A stretch of DNA of 64,000 bases from Pectinatus frisingensis (GTDB lineage: Bacteria; Bacillota; Negativicutes; Selenomonadales; Selenomonadaceae). The translations under genes were made by a program, and so were the position numbers. The stretch covers positions 71,058 to 135,057 of the forward strand of contig NZ_WIQU01000065.1 in NCBI RefSeq assembly GCF_015732285.1. The letters run 5' to 3'. Positions within the stretch are counted from its first letter, which is position 1; each line of letters begins with the position of its first letter. The notes beneath the pieces were generated by a model, which ran no database searches, had not been told where the DNA came from, and saw nothing but the letters and a program-made list of their open reading frames with translations. This document shows positions 38,429 through 46,526 of this stretch, piece by piece.

Positions 38429-39145
38429 ATGCAATTTATTGAGTATATGGAAAAGTATGCTGTTGAATTTGGATTAGAATTAAGTGATAAACAGTTAAAA
38501 ATGTTTGATATATATTATCAGTTATTGGTTGAATGGAATGAAAAAATAAATTTGACAGCAATTACTGATCCGGGTGAAGTGGCTGTAAAACATATGGTTG
38601 ATTCGCTGAGTGTTTGTGATGAAAAAATAATCAATAATTCATCTAAAACAATAGATGTAGGAACAGGGGCAGGGTTTCCCGGTATACCAATTAAGATAAT
38701 GTATCCGGATATGCAGCTGACGTTACTTGATTCGTTGAATAAAAGGGTAAAATTTTTGCAGACAGTAGCTGATAAATTGGATTTTAGGAATATTGAGATT
38801 ATTCATGGCCGTGCAGAAGAATTAGGAAAACAAAAAAATTATCGGGGAAAATATGATGTAGTGTTTTCTCGTGCTGTAGCAAGAATGCCGGTATTGTGTG
38901 AATATGCTTTACCATTTGTAAAAATACAAGGCTATTTTATTGCTCTTAAGGGCAGGCAGTATGAAGCTGAAATTGCTATGGCACAAAATGCTTTAAAAGT
39001 TTTGAAGGCATCGGTAGATAAAATAAAATCTGTAAAATTACCGGGCTTGGATGATGTCAGGGCAATAATTTATATAAAAAAAACTGGTAAATTACCACCA
39101 ATGTATCCTCGTAAGGCAGGTAATCCGGAAAAAAAGCCGTTATAA
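38429..39145 (+). CDS. rsmG: 16S rRNA (guanine-N7) methyltransferase RsmG
   Basis: 238-residue S-adenosylmethionine-dependent enzyme that methylates G527 of 16S rRNA (E. coli numbering). IDVGTGAGFPGIPIKIMYP (about 71-89) is the cofactor motif, preceded by NEKINLTAI and followed by FSRAVARMPVL. The ATG abuts the mnmG stop with GGAGGAG upstream. Loss of this enzyme gives low-level streptomycin resistance in other bacteria. Confidence 0.96.
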   Translation: MQFIEYMEKYAVEFGLELSDKQLKMFDIYYQLLVEWNEKINLTAITDPGEVAVKHMVDSLSVCDEKIINNSSKTIDVGTGAGFPGIPIKIMYPDMQLTLLDSLNKRVKFLQTVADKLDFRNIEIIHGRAEELGKQKNYRGKYDVVFSRAVARMPVLCEYALPFVKIQGYFIALKGRQYEAEIAMAQNALKVLKASVDKIKSVKLPGLDDVRAIIYIKKTGKLPPMYPRKAGNPEKKPL

Positions 39146-39177
39146 TTTTGAAGACATTATTAATGGGAGGAATGTGT

Positions 39178-39900
39178 ATGTGGCGTTATGTAATAACTAT
39201 ATTATTGTTAGGAGGTGCTTTGAATAATATTTGTTTTGCCGCATTGCCCTCTGCAGCAATTGATTCGGAACCTGTGGTCGGCAGCAACACTACCACATCA
39301 TCAGACACAGCAGTAAAATCGGCAGCTGAATCAGGCGGACAGCAGGGACAGACAGATGGAATGGTCGTGAGTAATGGATCTGATATGGATAAGAAGGATG
39401 CACAGATTTTCAAGAAAATTGAAAAAGCAAATGAAACTGATAAAAAAAGATTTTTTTTAATAGCTAAGGATGAAAGGTTTTTTTATTATCTTGATCGTAA
39501 ATCGGCGCGATGGATACTGGAGCCAAATAGTAAACAAAAAATAATTGATGTATGGGCTAAACTTGTTGATGCAAATAAGGCTGATATTCCCTCCGGTACA
39601 TATGCAAGTGATAATGATAACCAGACATATCTGCTGGATCATTATTATATACGGCCAAAACAGCGTCAGATACAGTTTTTATGTGAACTGGAAGTAATGG
39701 GACAACCATCTAATAATGTTAAACAAAATGTTTATTCTGTAAAAAATTGGGAGGATATTATACCGGGAAGTGTTGAGGAAACTATATTTAACGGTGTGAT
39801 AAATACAAAGGATAATTTAGTTGGTATTGATGTGAAAAAAGATGGGATTGATAAAAAAGCAAGTGATTTTCTTGACCGGGTCTTAAATGTAAGTATATAA
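39178..39900 (+). CDS. Secreted or surface protein of unknown function
   Basis: 240 residues; not assigned to a named family. ATG 39178 (7 nt after GGGAGG) gives a signal peptide, MWRYVITILLLGGALNNIC, with cleavage likely after CFA. Then comes a Ser/Thr/Gly-rich linker (about 25-70) and a folded part with RFFLIAKDERFFYYLDRKSA, WILEPNSKQKIIDVWAKLVD, YLLDHYYIRPKQRQIQFLCE and a C-terminal WEDIIPGSVEETIFN. The composition suggests an exported domain sensing or binding something at the cell surface. It follows rsmG by 32 nt and may be co-transcribed. Confidence 0.75.
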   Translation: MWRYVITILLLGGALNNICFAALPSAAIDSEPVVGSNTTTSSDTAVKSAAESGGQQGQTDGMVVSNGSDMDKKDAQIFKKIEKANETDKKRFFLIAKDERFFYYLDRKSARWILEPNSKQKIIDVWAKLVDANKADIPSGTYASDNDNQTYLLDHYYIRPKQRQIQFLCELEVMGQPSNNVKQNVYSVKNWEDIIPGSVEETIFNGVINTKDNLVGIDVKKDGIDKKASDFLDRVLNVSI

Positions 39901-39926
39901 TTTTGCATATCTGAAAAAAAATATTC

Positions 39927-39974
39927 AGTTATCCACAATATCCACAGAAATATGTGTGGATATTGTGGATAACT
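39927..39974. repeat. Perfect palindrome built of four DnaA boxes
   Basis: 20-bp perfect arms (39927-39946 and 39955-39974) around an 8-nt centre. Each arm holds two head-to-tail boxes: TTATCCACA (39929-39937) and ATATCCACA (39938-39946), mirrored as TGTGGATAT (39955-39963) and TGTGGATAA (39964-39972). It lies between convergent genes about 7.5 kb from oriC. There is no T-run, so a DnaA-binding or titration role is more likely than termination. Confidence 0.75.
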
Positions 39975-40041
39975 ATTATTATTAATCAAATAGTTGTTGA
40001 TAAAATGTTAATAACTGAGAAATAGAAAGTTTAATATTAAC

Positions 40042-40093
40042 AAAAGAAGAATTATCAACAATGTTAATAACAGTTGTTGATAATTCTTCTTTT
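40042..40093. terminator. Bidirectional terminator with DnaA-box-like core
   Basis: 20-bp stem (40042-40061 with 40074-40093) and 12-nt loop, A-rich and T-rich ends, between the convergent secreted-protein and AICAR transformylase genes. The stem includes TTATCAACA/TGTTGATAA, close to DnaA boxes. Confidence 0.8.
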
Positions 40094-40127
40094 TAATTAA
40101 GCTAATTATATAATGTGAATCTGTAAA

Positions 40128-41300
40128 TCAATGATGGAATAAACGAATGCCAGTCATTGCCATGGTGATATTATATTTATTGCAGGTTGCGATCACATTG
40201 TCATCACGGATGGATCCGCCACTTTGTGCTATATAATTTACACCACTTTTATGAGCACGCTCTATGTTATCACCAAAAGGGAAAAATGCATCAGATCCAA
40301 GTGATACGCCGGATATATGATGAAGCCATTCTGTTTTTTCATCTTTGGTCAAGATAGTTGGTTTTTTAGTGAAACTGTACTGCCAGTTATCGTTTCCCAA
40401 TAAATCCATATATTCATCAGATATGTATACATCGATAGCGTTGTCCCTATCGGGGCGGCGGATATCTTTTTTAAAAGGCAGGTTAAGTACTTTAGGATGT
40501 TGGCGCAGATGCCATGTATCAGCCTTATTACCGGCTAATCTGGTGCAATGCACCCGTGATTGCTGTCCGGCGCCTATACCGATAGCCTGCCCATTTTCAG
40601 TATAGCAAACAGAATTGGATTGAGTATATTTGAGTGTTATTAAGGCAATGATCAAATCACGTTGAGCATCTTGTGGTAAAAATTTATTATCAGTAGGAAT
40701 ATTTTTTAGAAGTGTTGAATCAATCTGTAAATTGTTGCGCTTTTGTTCAAATGTTACACCAAATACTTCTTTTGTTTCGAATTCCGGGGCAATATATGAT
40801 GAATCAATTTGTAAAATAAGATAATTGCCCTTGCGTTTCTTTTTTAATATGGCCAATGCTTCCTTTGAATAAGCAGGAGCAATAATGCCGTCAGAAACTT
40901 CTCGTGCTAAATATGAAGCCGTTGCTGCATCGCACTCATCCGATAATGCTGTAAAATCACCGTAAGATGACATTCTGTCGGCACCGCGTGCTCGTATGTA
41001 AGCAGCAGCTAATGGTGTGATATCCAACCCTTCAACGAAATACATTTTTTTTAGCAGGTCAGAAAGAGGCAGACCAATGGCAGCACCGGCAGGACTGACA
41101 TGTTTGAAAGAAGCAGCAGCCGGCAGTCCGGTAGCTGCTTTTAATTCACGCACCAGCTGCCAGCTATTAAACGCATCCAGTAAATTGATATAACCAGGAT
41201 GTCCGTTTAATACACTGAAAGGAAGCTCACCTTTTTGCATAAACACTTTAGCAGGTTTTTGATTTGGATTGCAGCCATATTTTAATTCTAAAGAATTCAT
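40128..41300 (-). CDS. Stand-alone AICAR formyltransferase (PurH C-terminal domain only)
   Basis: 390-residue enzyme that formylates AICAR with 10-formyl-THF in purine synthesis. It corresponds only to the transformylase half of bifunctional PurH: KYGCNPNQ at the start, the catalytic Lys-His in ASFKHVSPAGAA (about 65-76), IGIGAGQQSRVHCTRLAG, and SGVSLGSDAFFPFGDNIERA. The N-terminal IMP cyclohydrolase (MGS-like) domain is absent and the first residues look intact, so this is the short free-standing form rather than a truncation. No other purine gene is nearby. Its substrate AICAR (ZMP) is also the ligand of the riboswitch at 52.9 kb. Confidence 0.9.
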   Translation of the reverse strand: MNSLELKYGCNPNQKPAKVFMQKGELPFSVLNGHPGYINLLDAFNSWQLVRELKAATGLPAAASFKHVSPAGAAIGLPLSDLLKKMYFVEGLDITPLAAAYIRARGADRMSSYGDFTALSDECDAATASYLAREVSDGIIAPAYSKEALAILKKKRKGNYLILQIDSSYIAPEFETKEVFGVTFEQKRNNLQIDSTLLKNIPTDNKFLPQDAQRDLIIALITLKYTQSNSVCYTENGQAIGIGAGQQSRVHCTRLAGNKADTWHLRQHPKVLNLPFKKDIRRPDRDNAIDVYISDEYMDLLGNDNWQYSFTKKPTILTKDEKTEWLHHISGVSLGSDAFFPFGDNIERAHKSGVNYIAQSGGSIRDDNVIATCNKYNITMAMTGIRLFHH

Positions 41301-41523
41301 ATGTATTCTCCTTTGTATATTATGGAGCTTATTAAAAGTATGTTAATATAAGATATTTACGAGCTCACTGTATCATTTTGCCGGTTACTTTGTCAAGTTA
41401 AATAATATTAGTAAAGCATTATGAAATTTGGAGTATAAAATATAAAATAATAATATTAGACGTAGATATTTTTTGAAGGTATAATATTATTACAAAGCTG
41501 ATTAATGGAGGGGAATAACCATA

Positions 41524-42486
41524 ATGATAAAGAGTATTGCTGTTTTAACAAGTGGGACAGATAGTCCGGGAATGAATGCTGCAATAAGGGCAGTGACACG
41601 CACAGCCTTGTTTGAAGGGGCAATGGTTTGGGGTGTACATGATGGTTTTTATGGTCTTGTACATGATCAAATAAATCAGCTTAATTCAGTATCAGTGAGT
41701 GATACGATACAATGCGGTGGCACTTTCTTAGGAACAAGTTTTTGTCCGGAATTTGAAACTAAGGAAGGGCGGAAAAAAGCGTTTGATAATCTAAAATGCC
41801 ATGACATAGATGGGCTTGTTGTAATTGGTGGGGATGGCAGTATGACAGGTGCCAAAGTATTTAATAATGAATTTGATTTCCCTGTTGTAGGAATACCGGC
41901 TACTATTGAAAATGATATATGGGGAACGGATTATACCATAGGCTGTGATACAGCGGCAAATACAATTGTTGACGCGCTTAATAAATTACGGGATACAGCA
42001 TCATCACACCGTCGGGTAATTGTCGTAGAAGTTGCGGGAAAAAAATGTGGATGGTTATCGCTGGTATCGGGAATAGCTGGTGGGGCAGAGTATATTTTGG
42101 TACCGGAGTATAAAACTGACATGGATGAACTAGTAAAAAGTTTAATAAAAAGGCATTCAAGTGGGAAAACTTACAGTCTTATAGTAGTGGCTGACGGATA
42201 CGGCAGTGTGGTAAAGATAGGGAAAACAGTGTCAGAAAAAACAAAATTAGATACACGTATATCAGTTTTAGATCTTATTTTACGCGGTGGTTCTCCTACG
42301 GTAGAAGACAGGGTAAAAGCCAGTCAACTGGGAGAAAAAGCAGCAATAGCGCTGTTGTCCGGACTTTATAATGTTGCATTTGGTTATAATAAAGGCGATA
42401 TTGTTTCAATAAATTTGGATGATGTAGTTAAAAATAAGAAAGAACTTGATAGAGAATATATTCGTATTGCTAAAATATTAACTTGA
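41524..42486 (+). CDS. pfkA: Divergent 6-phosphofructokinase paralog
   Basis: 320-residue PfkA fold, collinear with bacterial ATP-PFK (GGTFLGTSFCPEF, VVIGGDGS, GTDYTIG, SGIAGGAEY, RGGSP). Several key residues differ from the Bacillus/E. coli enzymes: Gly11 to Thr12, Arg72 to Phe73, catalytic Asp127 to Glu129 (TIEND), Met169 to Ala171, Arg171 to Lys173, Glu222 to Asp224 and His249 to Leu251. Asp103, Arg162, Arg243 and Arg252 equivalents remain. It may be a weak or altered kinase or a regulatory pseudoenzyme. It is monocistronic, with GGAGG upstream. Confidence 0.8.
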   Translation: MIKSIAVLTSGTDSPGMNAAIRAVTRTALFEGAMVWGVHDGFYGLVHDQINQLNSVSVSDTIQCGGTFLGTSFCPEFETKEGRKKAFDNLKCHDIDGLVVIGGDGSMTGAKVFNNEFDFPVVGIPATIENDIWGTDYTIGCDTAANTIVDALNKLRDTASSHRRVIVVEVAGKKCGWLSLVSGIAGGAEYILVPEYKTDMDELVKSLIKRHSSGKTYSLIVVADGYGSVVKIGKTVSEKTKLDTRISVLDLILRGGSPTVEDRVKASQLGEKAAIALLSGLYNVAFGYNKGDIVSINLDDVVKNKKELDREYIRIAKILT

Positions 42487-42604
42487 TATATTATGTTAAT
42501 TTTGGGCTGCCGCATTAAGATGATTTAAACTTCACTGGCAGTCTCATTTTTAAGTTTTAAACATATTTTAAAATAAATAACATTTGGTTAAACTAAAAAA
42601 AGGA

Positions 42605-42650
42605 CGCAAGAAATAGATGGTTCTAAAACCATCTATTTCTTGCGCTTTTT
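42605..42650. terminator. 18-bp hairpin at the transposase 3' end
   Basis: Perfect stem (42605-42622 with 42627-42644), 4-nt loop and T-runs on both strands. It ends pfkA transcription and overlaps the last codons of the transposase remnant. Confidence 0.85.
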
Positions 42651-42929
42651 CTTTAGTTCAGCTGCCATATTTAATATGAAAATATATCTTCCTTGATGAT
42701 CCGCCTGTATTTTATGTTGTAACTTATTAATGTTGTGCATCATAGCCAGCAATATGTTTTCGACTAATACGCTCCCACGGCTGAAAAATCGTTTAAAGGC
42801 AAGGCCAACGTTCACATCGGCAAAAACTCCTTCAGATTATATAGTCCTATTTAAACACAATTTTATTCCATTTTTGGAAGTACCCTGTTCCAAATCTTGT
42901 GTCCGTTTTTCCTGAAATATTTTTGAAAC
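42633..42929 (-). pseudogene. Remnant of an IS1182-family transposase
   Basis: The minus-strand frame encodes the last about 98 codons of a DDE transposase: RTI-stop-SEGVFADVNVGLAFKRFF, then SRGSVLVENILLAMMHNINK and LQHKIQ. This matches the IS1182-type C-terminus (SxxxEGxFGxxKxxxxFRRFLxRG, AxxxNIxKLxxKIQ). An in-frame TAA at 42837-42839 stands where family members usually have Gln, and another TAA at 42930-42932 closes the frame upstream. The catalytic core is missing. The rest of the gap (42930-43052) holds only the metH terminator. Confidence 0.82.
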
Positions 42930-42981
42930 TTAAATTTTACACGTATGCCCAGATATTTTAAAGTCTGGGCGCACTTTTTAT

Positions 42982-43020
42982 AAAAAAACACTGCCGCACT
43001 TTCTTAACCACGTGCGACAG
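42982..43020 (-). terminator. Terminator of the metH operon
   Basis: Minus-strand stem CTGTCGCAC / GTGCGGCAG (arms 43012-43020 and 42991-42999) with one mismatch, followed by a T-run (42982-42989). Confidence 0.82.
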
Positions 43021-43052
43021 CCCTATAAAATACTCAATGAATAACTGCCGAA

Positions 43053-45446
43053 TTAAGACATAGGTGTTTTTGAAATTATTAGCTTTTTAGCTATTTTTAC
43101 AGCAACTACACCATCTTGCGCGTAAGCATCAGCGCCAGCTGCATCTGCATATTCTTGTGTTAATACGGCACCGCCGACTATCACGTGAGCACGTGCACCG
43201 GCTTTTTTAAGGGCAGCGATCACTTTGTCTATTTGTAACATAGTAGTGGTCATTAATGAGCATAAACCAACAATATCAGCGTCGTTTTTTATAGCAGCCC
43301 TGACAATTTCTTCAGCATCTACATCTTTGCCCAAATCAATTAATTTAAAACCATTATTTTCTAATAATGCAGCAACAATATTTTTTCCCAAGTCATGAAT
43401 ATCACCTTTGACCGTAGCAATGACAACGGTACCTTTGTCAGTTAATTCAGCTGAAGGAAGAACTTCTTTTATTTTTATAAAAGCTTCGCGCATAGCCTCG
43501 GCTGATAGCATAACTTGTGGCAGAAAAATCTTTTTGGCTCCAAAATTTTTTCCTACATCATTCATTGCTTCAGTTAAAGCTTTTTCGGTTATTTCATTTG
43601 AAGTATAGCCATTTTTTAAAGCCTGTTCAACCATGGCAGCAACATTTTCCTTTTCACCGGTGATAATAGAATGTTTTATTGCCTGCAGTATATTCGTTGG
43701 GGTAGTGACCGATTTATTTGTAGTAGGGGTATCTTGTTGAGAAACAGACATACTGTAATGTCTGCCGTTGGGATCTTTTCCAATTAAAGCTGCTGCGGCA
43801 GTTAATGTATTTTTCATCGATTCATCATAAGGATTCATTATTGGGGCGTCAAGGCCATTAGCTAAACACATTGCAAAGAAGGTGCTGTTTATGAGTGCCC
43901 GATTAGGCAGACCAAATGAAATGTTTGATAGTCCCATCGTGGATGGATATCCCAGTTCGTGACGATATAAAGATAAAGCTTGTAATACCTCCGTTGCGGC
44001 ATTCTTTTCGGCAGCGATGGTCATTACAAGACAATCAAGTATAAAATCATTATCATGCAGTCCCGTTTGTTTTGCTGCCGCAATAATTTTTTTTATTATG
44101 TGTATTCTTTCTCTGCCCGTTTTTGGTAACCCTTTATCTGATAAGGGAAGGCAGAGGATAGCTGCACCGTATTTTTTGGCAAGAGGTAAGAACTTTTTTA
44201 ATCTGTCAGGTTCTGCTGATACAGAATTTATAAGAGCCCGGCCAGGATAGACTTTTAACCCGGCTTCTAGTGCAGCAGGGTCACTAGTATCAATAGATAA
44301 AGGAACGTCGACTATTTGTGCTATTTCTTTTATTGCTTTTTCCATAGCTGCAGCTTGATTAATGCCGCCCACACCCATATTTACATCGAGAATATCGGCA
44401 CCGGCGTTAGTTTGTTCTACAGCTTCTTTTTTTACTGAAATGAAAGACTGGTTTTTTATTTCAGCAGCGAGTTTTTTTCGACCGGTTGGGTTTATTCTTT
44501 CACCGACGAGACGTGTCGGGAAATTTGAACCTATGAATACAGTTTTTGTTCTGCTGGTTAAAACTAAGTCATTGGGAAATTGCTGATGCCGTATCGGTTC
44601 AGCAATATTTTTGATGGATCGATTGATAGCAGCTATATGATCAGGTGTTGTACCACAGCAGCCACCAATAAAAGTAGCTCCGGCAGCTATAAGCATGGGT
44701 GCCCACTTGGCCATATCGGCAGGTGTCATCGGGAAAACAGTTTTTTTATTTATCAAATGCGGCATGCCTGCATTAGGTTGGACACTTATGGGGCAATGTG
44801 TATTTTCTGACAGAATTTTGATGATAGGAATAAGTTCTTCAGGTCCGGTGGAACAGTTGGCACCTATTATATCAGCTCCCATAGCTGTCAATGTAATGGC
44901 TGCAGTCTGCGGGTCGGTACCAGTTACGGTTCGGCCATCTTCGGAATAGGACATTTGGCAGAAAATGGGCAAAAGAGGTGCTGCGGCTTTAGCTGCCAAT
45001 AAGGCGGCACGCATTTCCTGTATATCAATGCAGGTTTCGATGAGAATATAATCTGCACCCCCTTCAGCTAAAGCTTGTGCCTGTTCAAAGTATATGTCAT
45101 ATACTTCATCAAAACTAATATCACCTAACGGCTCAATAAATCGACCTAATGGTCCCATAGCGCCGGCAACTTTACCATGTCCCTGCATAGCAGTTTTTGC
45201 ATTTTTTACTCCGGCTTTGTTTAAAAGCCGGATATCGTTTTCTAATCCATAGTGGGATAATTTTATACGATTGGCACCAAAAGTATTGGTTTCAATAATA
45301 GTAGAACCGGCTGCTATATATTTTTTATGTATATCTATTATAGCTTGAGAATTTTTTACGTTTAGCAGCTCTGGGCAGGTACTGGGTTGTAAAATTCCTT
45401 GTGATTGCAGGATGGTTCCCATAGCACCGTCAAATAGATTGATCAT
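43053..45446 (-). CDS. metH: Cobalamin-dependent methionine synthase, lacking activation domain
   Basis: 797 residues: homocysteine-binding domain with zinc cysteines (GANCS, GGCCGTTPDH; about 1-290), pterin-binding domain (LVGERINPTGRKK onward, about 315-575), B12 cap and Rossmann domain with KGDIHDLGKN (base-on His motif DxHxxG, about 680). The S-adenosylmethionine-binding reactivation domain of the 1200-residue E. coli enzyme is missing and is supplied by the separate upstream gene. ATG 45446 lies behind AGAGG, and a parS-like site lies in its leader. Confidence 0.95.
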   Translation of the reverse strand: MINLFDGAMGTILQSQGILQPSTCPELLNVKNSQAIIDIHKKYIAAGSTIIETNTFGANRIKLSHYGLENDIRLLNKAGVKNAKTAMQGHGKVAGAMGPLGRFIEPLGDISFDEVYDIYFEQAQALAEGGADYILIETCIDIQEMRAALLAAKAAAPLLPIFCQMSYSEDGRTVTGTDPQTAAITLTAMGADIIGANCSTGPEELIPIIKILSENTHCPISVQPNAGMPHLINKKTVFPMTPADMAKWAPMLIAAGATFIGGCCGTTPDHIAAINRSIKNIAEPIRHQQFPNDLVLTSRTKTVFIGSNFPTRLVGERINPTGRKKLAAEIKNQSFISVKKEAVEQTNAGADILDVNMGVGGINQAAAMEKAIKEIAQIVDVPLSIDTSDPAALEAGLKVYPGRALINSVSAEPDRLKKFLPLAKKYGAAILCLPLSDKGLPKTGRERIHIIKKIIAAAKQTGLHDNDFILDCLVMTIAAEKNAATEVLQALSLYRHELGYPSTMGLSNISFGLPNRALINSTFFAMCLANGLDAPIMNPYDESMKNTLTAAAALIGKDPNGRHYSMSVSQQDTPTTNKSVTTPTNILQAIKHSIITGEKENVAAMVEQALKNGYTSNEITEKALTEAMNDVGKNFGAKKIFLPQVMLSAEAMREAFIKIKEVLPSAELTDKGTVVIATVKGDIHDLGKNIVAALLENNGFKLIDLGKDVDAEEIVRAAIKNDADIVGLCSLMTTTMLQIDKVIAALKKAGARAHVIVGGAVLTQEYADAAGADAYAQDGVVAVKIAKKLIISKTPMS

Positions 45447-45460
45447 GTGGTTTACCTCTT

Positions 45461-45476
45461 TGTTGCACGTGAAACA
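45461..45476. promoter_or_regulatory. parS site (15/16)
   Basis: TGTTGCACGTGAAACA differs from consensus parS (TGTTTCACGTGAAACA) at one position. It lies between the metH start and its upstream gene, about 1 kb from parAB. Confidence 0.85.
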
Positions 45477-45485
45477 TGCGATAAA

Positions 45486-46160
45486 TTATTTATGGAATTT
45501 TATTCGAGAAAGGCAGTTTTTTTGTTGACAATTATTGCATGATGGTTTTTCAGGAGAAAAATTATCTGTTTGTGGAATTAGCCCAATTATTGCAGTAACT
45601 GATTTCCTTGGTATGAGCATCATGGAAGAAGTATGAGAAACATCGATGGCAGCAGCATTTGCCAGTTTTAGCATCTGGGGTTGGCAGCTTATATTCCAGT
45701 CACCATAACCGGGACTGAATCTCCATATACGTTTATATCCCATGGAGGTAATAAAAGGATCAATATTTTTTTCTAAATTGTCAGCAGTTTGTTCTACGGC
45801 AGTTGTGGCTGCGGCATCTAAAAGTAAAGCATGGGTGTATTTACCGGTTTGGAAGGTGGTTTCAATTATATGTTCTATGTTGCTGCCAATCGTAACAGCA
45901 AGAACAATAACCTTATTACAGTGGTTGAGATGCTGACGAATTTTATTGCCGTTTAGTGTAAAGGGGTTAGCTGACAATATGGTATAAGTAAGCGTGTCAT
46001 AATCATATATTTCCCAGCTGCCGTGTGGCTCGGCCGTATAAAGCATTTCAGTACAAGCATCATGGATAGCTTTGCTGCTGAAATCGGCAGCTGCCAGTCC
46101 GGCATAGCGACGCGTTTGTGTTTCATCAATTTTTTTTAAGGGAGCGTTGTATATAGGCAT
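45486..46160 (-). CDS. Methionine synthase activation-domain protein
   Basis: 224-residue free-standing version of the MetH reactivation domain, which uses S-adenosylmethionine and a reductase to re-methylate oxidised cobalamin. The motif RFSPGYGDWNISCQPQM (about 150-166) corresponds to the conserved RxSPGYGD segment, followed by SSMMLIPRKSVTAIIGL. The C-terminus carries a Cys cluster (CNNCQQKNC) as seen in split Firmicutes systems, possibly an Fe-S or zinc site. It is 39 nt upstream of metH in the same operon and starts at ATG 46160 behind GAGGTG. Confidence 0.9.
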   Translation of the reverse strand: MPIYNAPLKKIDETQTRRYAGLAAADFSSKAIHDACTEMLYTAEPHGSWEIYDYDTLTYTILSANPFTLNGNKIRQHLNHCNKVIVLAVTIGSNIEHIIETTFQTGKYTHALLLDAAATTAVEQTADNLEKNIDPFITSMGYKRIWRFSPGYGDWNISCQPQMLKLANAAAIDVSHTSSMMLIPRKSVTAIIGLIPQTDNFSPEKPSCNNCQQKNCLSRIKFHK

Positions 46161-46526
46161 AATATCACCTCACAGGCAGAAATTAGATTATTTATATATT
46201 ATATAGTATAACAATTTTATGAAATATAATATATTTTAGCATGAAATATATTTTTTGGTAATGATATAAAAATTTTAGTATGATAATTGTTCGAATAAAG
46301 CAGGAAAGTAAATCTATATTGTGGAAATTGTTTCTATTACAATATAAACATGAAAGATTATTGATTATTGCATGTATTTATTTCATACGGCATTAATTGA
46401 GTACTGATCTGTAAAAATGCAGACTAATATGTTTGGGTTTTACTATTTGCATAGTAAATAATAAATGAGTATGAAGGTAACCTGCTGTAATAAACTATAT
46501 GATATTTATGATAGGAGAGTGATTAT
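46161..46526. other. Divergent metH-activator / parA intergenic region
   Basis: 366 bp of AT-rich DNA without an ORF. No S-box, T-box or other methionine riboswitch was recognised on the minus strand. A small palindrome, TTTACTAT-TTGC-ATAGTAAA (46439-46458), lies 70 bp before parA and could be a regulator site. Confidence 0.5.

Noticed and set aside
43011-43020. CACGTG within the metH terminator as a third parS site
   Set aside because: Flanking bases do not match parS beyond the core; it is explained by the terminator stem.
46161-46526. S-adenosylmethionine or T-box riboswitch before the metH operon
   Set aside because: None of the conserved helices or the T-box sequence could be found on the minus strand.
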